Assembly: GCA_009746045.1 (NCBI GenBank) | Contig: RPFO01000080.1 | Span: 10,478,242 to 10,542,241, forward strand | Direction of reading: 5' to 3' | Length of the DNA stretch: 64,000 bases | Origin: Mesostigma viride | Lineage: Eukaryota; Streptophyta; Mesostigmatophyceae; Mesostigmatales; Mesostigmataceae | Shown here: positions 50,818 to 64,000 of the stretch, piece by piece | How the letters are laid out: every line of letters begins with the position of its first letter | Position numbering within the stretch: the stretch's first letter is position 1 | The notes under the pieces: model-generated | Databases searched by the model: none | Told to the model about the DNA's origin: nothing | What the model saw: the letters and a program-made list of their open reading frames with translations, nothing else | Translations under genes and position numbers: made by a program

Positions 50818-52156
50818 CTAGTCTGGGGTGGCAGGGGGGGCCTGCCATGGCTTGTGGTCAACGTGGATGACCGCCCCCCTCCAGTACACCGGCTTCCCCC
50901 CTGCGCGCTGCCGGAGCTGAAGGTAGGTCGGCCATAGCTCGCGTCGCCGCTGTTGCTGGGCCAGGGTCAAGTCGTCGTCCAGTGTGAAGCGAGTCTCCGA
51001 GAGCTTCTTGCGGCATTTAAGGAACGCCAGCTTGTCCCCCATGGACTTAAAGGTGAGAAGCACGGGTGCCGGGCCAGCCTTACCCCGCGCGCGGGGGAGG
51101 CGGACAGCCGACATGTCCGGCAGCTCACCAGTGAGTTGCCTGGGGGCAAGAATGTCGCGCTTAAGTGCCGTGAGAAGGCTCGTCGGGGTCTCACCTGCCG
51201 GCTGGTCGAGGTGCTTGACGATGACGTTGTGGCTGCGCTTGTCGATCTCGGCCGCCTCGCGAAGGTCGAGGGCTTGTTGCTTGAGTTGTGCCGCGATGGT
51301 GGAGGTGGTGGAGGTGGTATGATGCTTAAGCAAGTCCGCCCAGGTGGGGGGAACATCACTGGCCGGGCCAGCAGGTGCCGGCTGGGCAGCGATTTCCTGC
51401 ACCGCTTGGGCGGTGAGGCCGGCGGTGTCATGCAAGCTCTCAAGGGCGGTGGCGGTGGCTTGAAGGCGTTGGTCGAGGTCGAGGAGCTGGGCTTTGATGT
51501 CGGCAGTGAAGGCGGAAACGGCGGTGGAAGTGGAGGCGGCGGCGGTGGAAATGTGAGGAAGTTCAGCAGTCAGCGTGCCGCCGATTGCTGATATGTCGGC
51601 AGCAAGGGGGGTCACGTGCTGCTGGAAGGCTTCCGTCAGGATGGAGTGTGGGGGCGGAGATGGATGGAGCCCAGATCTCGCCATCGGAGCGCTTGAGGAG
51701 GGAATTGAGAAGGGTATGCTGGAGTTGGGGGCGGGTGGTCCCGAAAAGAAGGTGGATGTTAACCCAGCGGATGCCGTTCGGGGTGAGGAGGCGATCGGTG
51801 TCGTGGAGATGGAGGCACAGGTCGTAAAGCGAAGCGTAGTCCCCGTAGAAGATGCATGTCATAGCATCGGACGGAGGCATGTTGTCCCAGTCGTAATCAT
51901 CGACCTGGAAAGGCCGGGGCCGAAAGCGCGGTTCTGAGGGGCGTGAAGACCCTCCTGTTTGTCGGGCGCGTTTAGGGTCGGGCGAGGCTGAGGGCGAGGC
52001 GTTGAGCCCGGGAGGTTGCTGGGCGACCACCAGTGCACGACTAGTGTCACTGCTGCCTGCCGGACCTGGCGAAGCTGCAGCCTGAGCTGCAGACGGATTT
52101 TCATGGCCGAGCGCATCCGCCAAACTGCGTTGCGTCGGGGGGCGTTTGCTCGTCAT
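50818..52156 (-). CDS. LINE ORF1-like RNA-binding protein, one frameshift
   Basis: Starts MTSKRPPTQRSLADALGHEN at 52156. An N-terminal disordered region is followed by FQVDDYDWDNMPPSDAMTCI and IRWVNIHLLFGTTRPQLQHT, then one frame change at about 51660. The second part has a helical region with heptads (LDLDQRLQATATALESLHD), an RRM-like segment (SHNVIVKHLDQ about 51220, VLLTFKSMGDKLAFLKCRKK) and a C-terminal domain DDDLTLAQQQRRRELWPTYL with KPVYWRGAVIHVDHKPW. Coiled coil, RRM and C-terminal domain in that order match L1-type ORF1 proteins, which trimerise and bind element RNA. Total about 440 residues. The copy is nearly intact. Confidence 0.7.
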
Positions 52157-52195
52157 ATATTGCGTCTTAGATTCGGAAAATTATATCAGCATGTG

Positions 52196-52210
52196 CGTCT
52201 TAGAAAGACG
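52196..52210. other. LINE 5'-leader hairpin
   Basis: CGTCTT-AGA-AAGACG, 40-55 nt upstream of the ORF1 start on the minus strand; the same stem as at 4191-4205 with a different loop. Confidence 0.45.
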
Positions 52211-52330
52211 AAGCGATAGTGATATTCACAGCTGAATTCGGTGCTCAAACGTGAAAGTTATGAGCTCCGACAGCCATGGCTACCTCGTGGCCGGAATTCG
52301 TAGATGCCATACCCTTGTGCATGGCGGTAT

Positions 52331-54868
52331 AGCATACATACCGCGACTTCACCTGACAATGTTATGCGCTCTGCAAGGATCGAAGGCACATGAGAGGCCC
52401 AGATATCAAATACAGCAGATGCTTGCAGAAAACTTGCACTAGATCTAGTTCGATGTAATTTTTCAGTAAATGACGCAACAATTGAACAATCGCCACCCAC
52501 TTGCTAGTGCAAAATCGCGCAGCATCCTGGAAATTTAACCTGCACAATGAGGATCACTTCATGTCGGGGAAAAGGAAACTCAATTTTACATTAGACAGTG
52601 CATAATTCCTGTGACACTCAAAGCATCGCCTCACAGCGCGACATCCAGGATTATTCTGCAGCCAGCAATGGCTGCCTACCATAAAACCAAAAAGAAAGGT
52701 AATCTGGTTTACGCCCTACAAGCATACACTACGCGCTGGCACTAGATACCTTGTCAGGAGCGCCAAGCCAGTAACCTTGGGTGAAACGCAATGCACTGGC
52801 GGCCTGCGCATTCGCCCTAAGACTAGGTTCAGGTGCCCGGGGAACAGCCATCCACAGGCACTCCTGCAGAAGCACGGCGGATGAACAACGTGAGGATGTC
52901 CAAACCCACGATGATAGGCCGAACTCCCGTGCACCGACAACTTGTTGCCCAGCGAAAGCAGCCAGCTGTCGTCGGCATTTATTCTATATAACCGCTGGCA
53001 CACATGGCGGATACAAGGGGGGCTACCCCTCTTAACCCCCTCGCCCCCAATGCCATTACGTTTGCCGCAGGGGACGTGATGCCACCCATGGGCCAGCGCC
53101 GACACAAACCAAAAACATGCCTCGTTTAGAATACAAGGCAAACACACATGCTGAGAAAGCAAACTCACGACCAAGAGAGGACAGAGGGAGAGAAAGGAAC
53201 CTACTCAAGCCTACTAAGAAAATACTGCACAAGAGGGGCCAGAGGGCCCGAAAGTGCCCATCCCCTCACCGACGCGACGCACGCGCCGGTCAACAAAGAA
53301 AAGAAACCAAGGCAGCGAATTCCAGCCGCAGCTGCTGCAGAGTAAGGTCACAAACCCCATACGCAGCAGCAGCAACAGCAGCAGCAACGGCGAGGACGTC
53401 TGCCTCTCGCTACAGCAGATGTCTCTTCATAAACCACTGCTTGGGCCCCTTTGTCAGCGGTTCTAAAGGCAGTCCAAAATACGCATACAAGGCGCCCTGT
53501 CTTTCAAGAAAACGGGGCCCTGTTTCATTCTTCCTCGTCCCCCCAACATGTCCGGAGGGCTGGCCGGGTCTCTGAGGCCCATGGGCTGCACCTTGTGCTT
53601 CTGAACAAGCTTGTCCTTTCAAGCTTGACCTGGATTGACACGGAATACTGCTGCCCGTGACCGAAGCGCCACCCTCGCTACATCAACGCCTTGTCCTCGA
53701 CATTGCGCCTCGTCCTCACTAACCCATCTCCAAGGATCAACAGCCCCCCATTCTCCTCAACCCACACCTTGTCCTCCAAATCAACACTCAATCCATGCCC
53801 AGCGCCTCTGTCACCGCCCCCTCGATCAGCGCTCCGCGCTTTCCCCTTCCCTGCGTCAAACACATCGTCCTGACCATCGATTGGGACGACCTTTCCCTAA
53901 ACAACCAAGACCACGAATGGCCGTAGATTGGGACAGCAAAAAACCATCGTCTCAAGTCTATGAGCCCGACTCTGTGATGGCAGCTGGCAACGCTCCATGC
54001 ATTGCCACACGGCTGCGTCGCCCGTGCTCCATGGCACTGACCACATGATGCACCCGTCCAAGAGTCTCTGGTGGCCATACCGTGATCGCACAGACAGGTC
54101 ATAGAGTGGCCATAGAATGACCCCCCCTCGTGATGCATGGCGCCCACGCACTCGCGTACATCGAAAATCTGCGAGGGCTGCCGCCACCGCTGCCCCAAGA
54201 GAGGCATTTACCACACGCCCAATCAAACCTCCACCCTCACCGGCCTACAAACGAACACGCCTACTAGACTATAACTAGGTCCTCCGTGCCATATCACTGT
54301 TTTACTCTGGTAAATAACGGTACGGAGTAAACCATGGCAGCTCAGCCCCCAGACACCACCCACCCCACCCCACCCCCATCCGGCCGATGGAGAACCCTCG
54401 GCTGACGATAGATGCCGCCATCGCCGCATCCCCCAGCTGCCACTTCCCTTACCCCTTTCCGGCCCACCAACAGCCCCGCCCCCCTTTACAAAGGACCCTC
54501 CCCTCTGCCCTCCCCCATCACAGGAAAGGGACCACACAGGAAAGGGTGGTCCCTCACTCGCGGCTGCCTTACCCCCCCCCCCCCCCCCCCCGTTTTCCTC
54601 CCATGACAGGAACAGGCCCATCCGCCCCTCTATTGCGCGCCGCCGCATCTCCCCCCCCACCCACCCCGTTCCCCCTCACGTGACGCAGTCACGTGCATAA
54701 TGCCCCCGTCACAGAAGATAGCGCTCTTTCGGCTCCCTCTGCCCCTCTACCCCACCCCACCCGCCGCTGCAGGGTTCAGGGTTTAGCGGCAGCTGCGTCG
54801 CCGCCCTCCCCACTTGCTGCATTCTTCAGTCCGTTGCGGCCGCATTCCCCCCCTGCTACCGGCATTCA
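52331..54868. other. Intergenic region downstream of the poly(A)-binding protein gene
   Basis: Several ORFs of 60-150 codons occur on both strands (for example 53410-53622 minus, with YAYFGLPLEPLTKGP, and 53678-53863 minus, with LSVDLEDKVWVEENGGLLIL) but none has a recognised domain or a consistent gene structure. The right part holds the 3' UTR of the neighbouring gene; TGTAA on the minus strand at about 54482-54486 could be a green-algal type polyadenylation signal. A C-run lies at about 54570-54592. Confidence 0.35.
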
Positions 54869-63601
<8,733 letters not shown>

Positions 63602-63785
63602 CTGCCTCACGCAACGATGGGGTTTGTGGTGCGGGCATTCGTGTGGAGACAGGTGGGTTAGATGGGCAGGATTGGACCGGTTGACTGTCAACGTCCTGGC
63701 GCCCCGCAACAACAATAAAAAAGAAACCGATGTCAAGTTAATATCTCACAGTCGGCGGGAATGGCTTGTTTCTTGTCCATTGACT

Positions 63786-63933
63786 CCACCCCCACCCCCA
63801 CCCCCACCCCCACCCTCACCCTCACCCCCACCCCCACCCCCACCCCCACCCCCACCCCCACCCCCACCCCCACCCCCACCCCCACCCCCACCCCACCCCC
63901 ACCCCACCCCCACCCCCACCCCCACCCCCACCC

Positions 63934-63935
<2 letters not shown>
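63786..63935. repeat. (CCCCCA)n array
   Basis: About 24 hexamers with a few CTCACC and CCCCA variants, in the intron upstream of the RRM2 exon. Confidence 0.95.

Positions 63936-64000
<65 letters not shown>
63936..64000. repeat. (CA)n microsatellite to the window edge
   Basis: Perfect ACAC run of 60 bp or more, continuing past the right edge. Confidence 0.95.

Larger units (their letters stand above)
50310..52321 (-). mobile_element. Full-length 2.0-kb LINE-derived element encoding only ORF1
   Basis: TGGCGGTAT at 50301-50309 and 52322-52330 is a 9-bp target duplication. On the minus strand: leader with a hairpin (52196-52210), ORF1 (52156-50818), about 480 bp of 3' UTR, hairpin GCTCC-CAAC-GGAGC (50344-50357 on the map) and an AATT tail. 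There is no ORF2. The layout resembles ORF1-only (half-LINE) elements known in mammals, which use enzymes supplied in trans. Confidence 0.75.

Noticed and set aside
53117-54226. Genes between the LINE at 52.3 kb and the PABP gene
   Set aside because: Overlapping ORFs on both strands with no domains, consistent starts or splice signals; not enough to call.

Overview
The window looks like nuclear DNA of a eukaryotic microalga, most likely of the green lineage. The one gene that can be named with confidence has nine visible GT-AG exons and a GC-rich, plant/green-type poly(A)-binding protein sequence. Introns are long and packed with simple repeats, and retroelements (non-LTR and chromodomain Ty3/gypsy) fill the intergenic DNA. 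The species cannot be fixed from the sequence. There is no operon-like layout, rRNA, CRISPR array or intact tRNA gene that I could support.

Layout. 1-4290: a nest of fragments of ORF1-bearing non-LTR (LINE) elements, including two 3' ends fused head to head at about 940. 5400-7400 (minus): a decayed DDE-type transposase gene. 8060-8400: two more LINE 3' ends. 9690-10400 (minus): a possible small membrane-protein gene. 11.7-12.2 kb: a terminal-inverted-repeat element. 12801-31158 (plus): one long multi-exon gene, or two adjacent ones. It begins with a helical N-terminal exon and low-complexity exons; a series of in-phase exons from 23888 on carries two C2-like modules. 32.7-41.1 kb (plus): a broken chromodomain Ty3/gypsy element. 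It is interrupted by a 1699-bp transposon whose removal restores the integrase reading frame, and by a 515-bp MITE. 41.2-42.1 kb: an inverted fragment of a second gypsy copy. 42079-45111: a 3-kb near-perfect palindrome with the same ORF in each arm; each arm was later hit by a different short retroposon. 44.5-52.3 kb: several retroposon insertions with target-site duplications that share one 3' hairpin and an AATT-type tail, ending with a full-length 2.0-kb element that encodes only ORF1. 54869-63601 (minus): the poly(A)-binding protein gene, which continues past the right edge.

How it fits together. The host genes are sparse and intron-rich. The rest records layered transposition: LINE machinery that recognises a short 3' stem-loop plus tail, DNA transposons inserting into retroelements, and tandem growth of simple repeats inside introns. 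Many introns of both host genes also contain decayed duplicates of the neighbouring splice junction.
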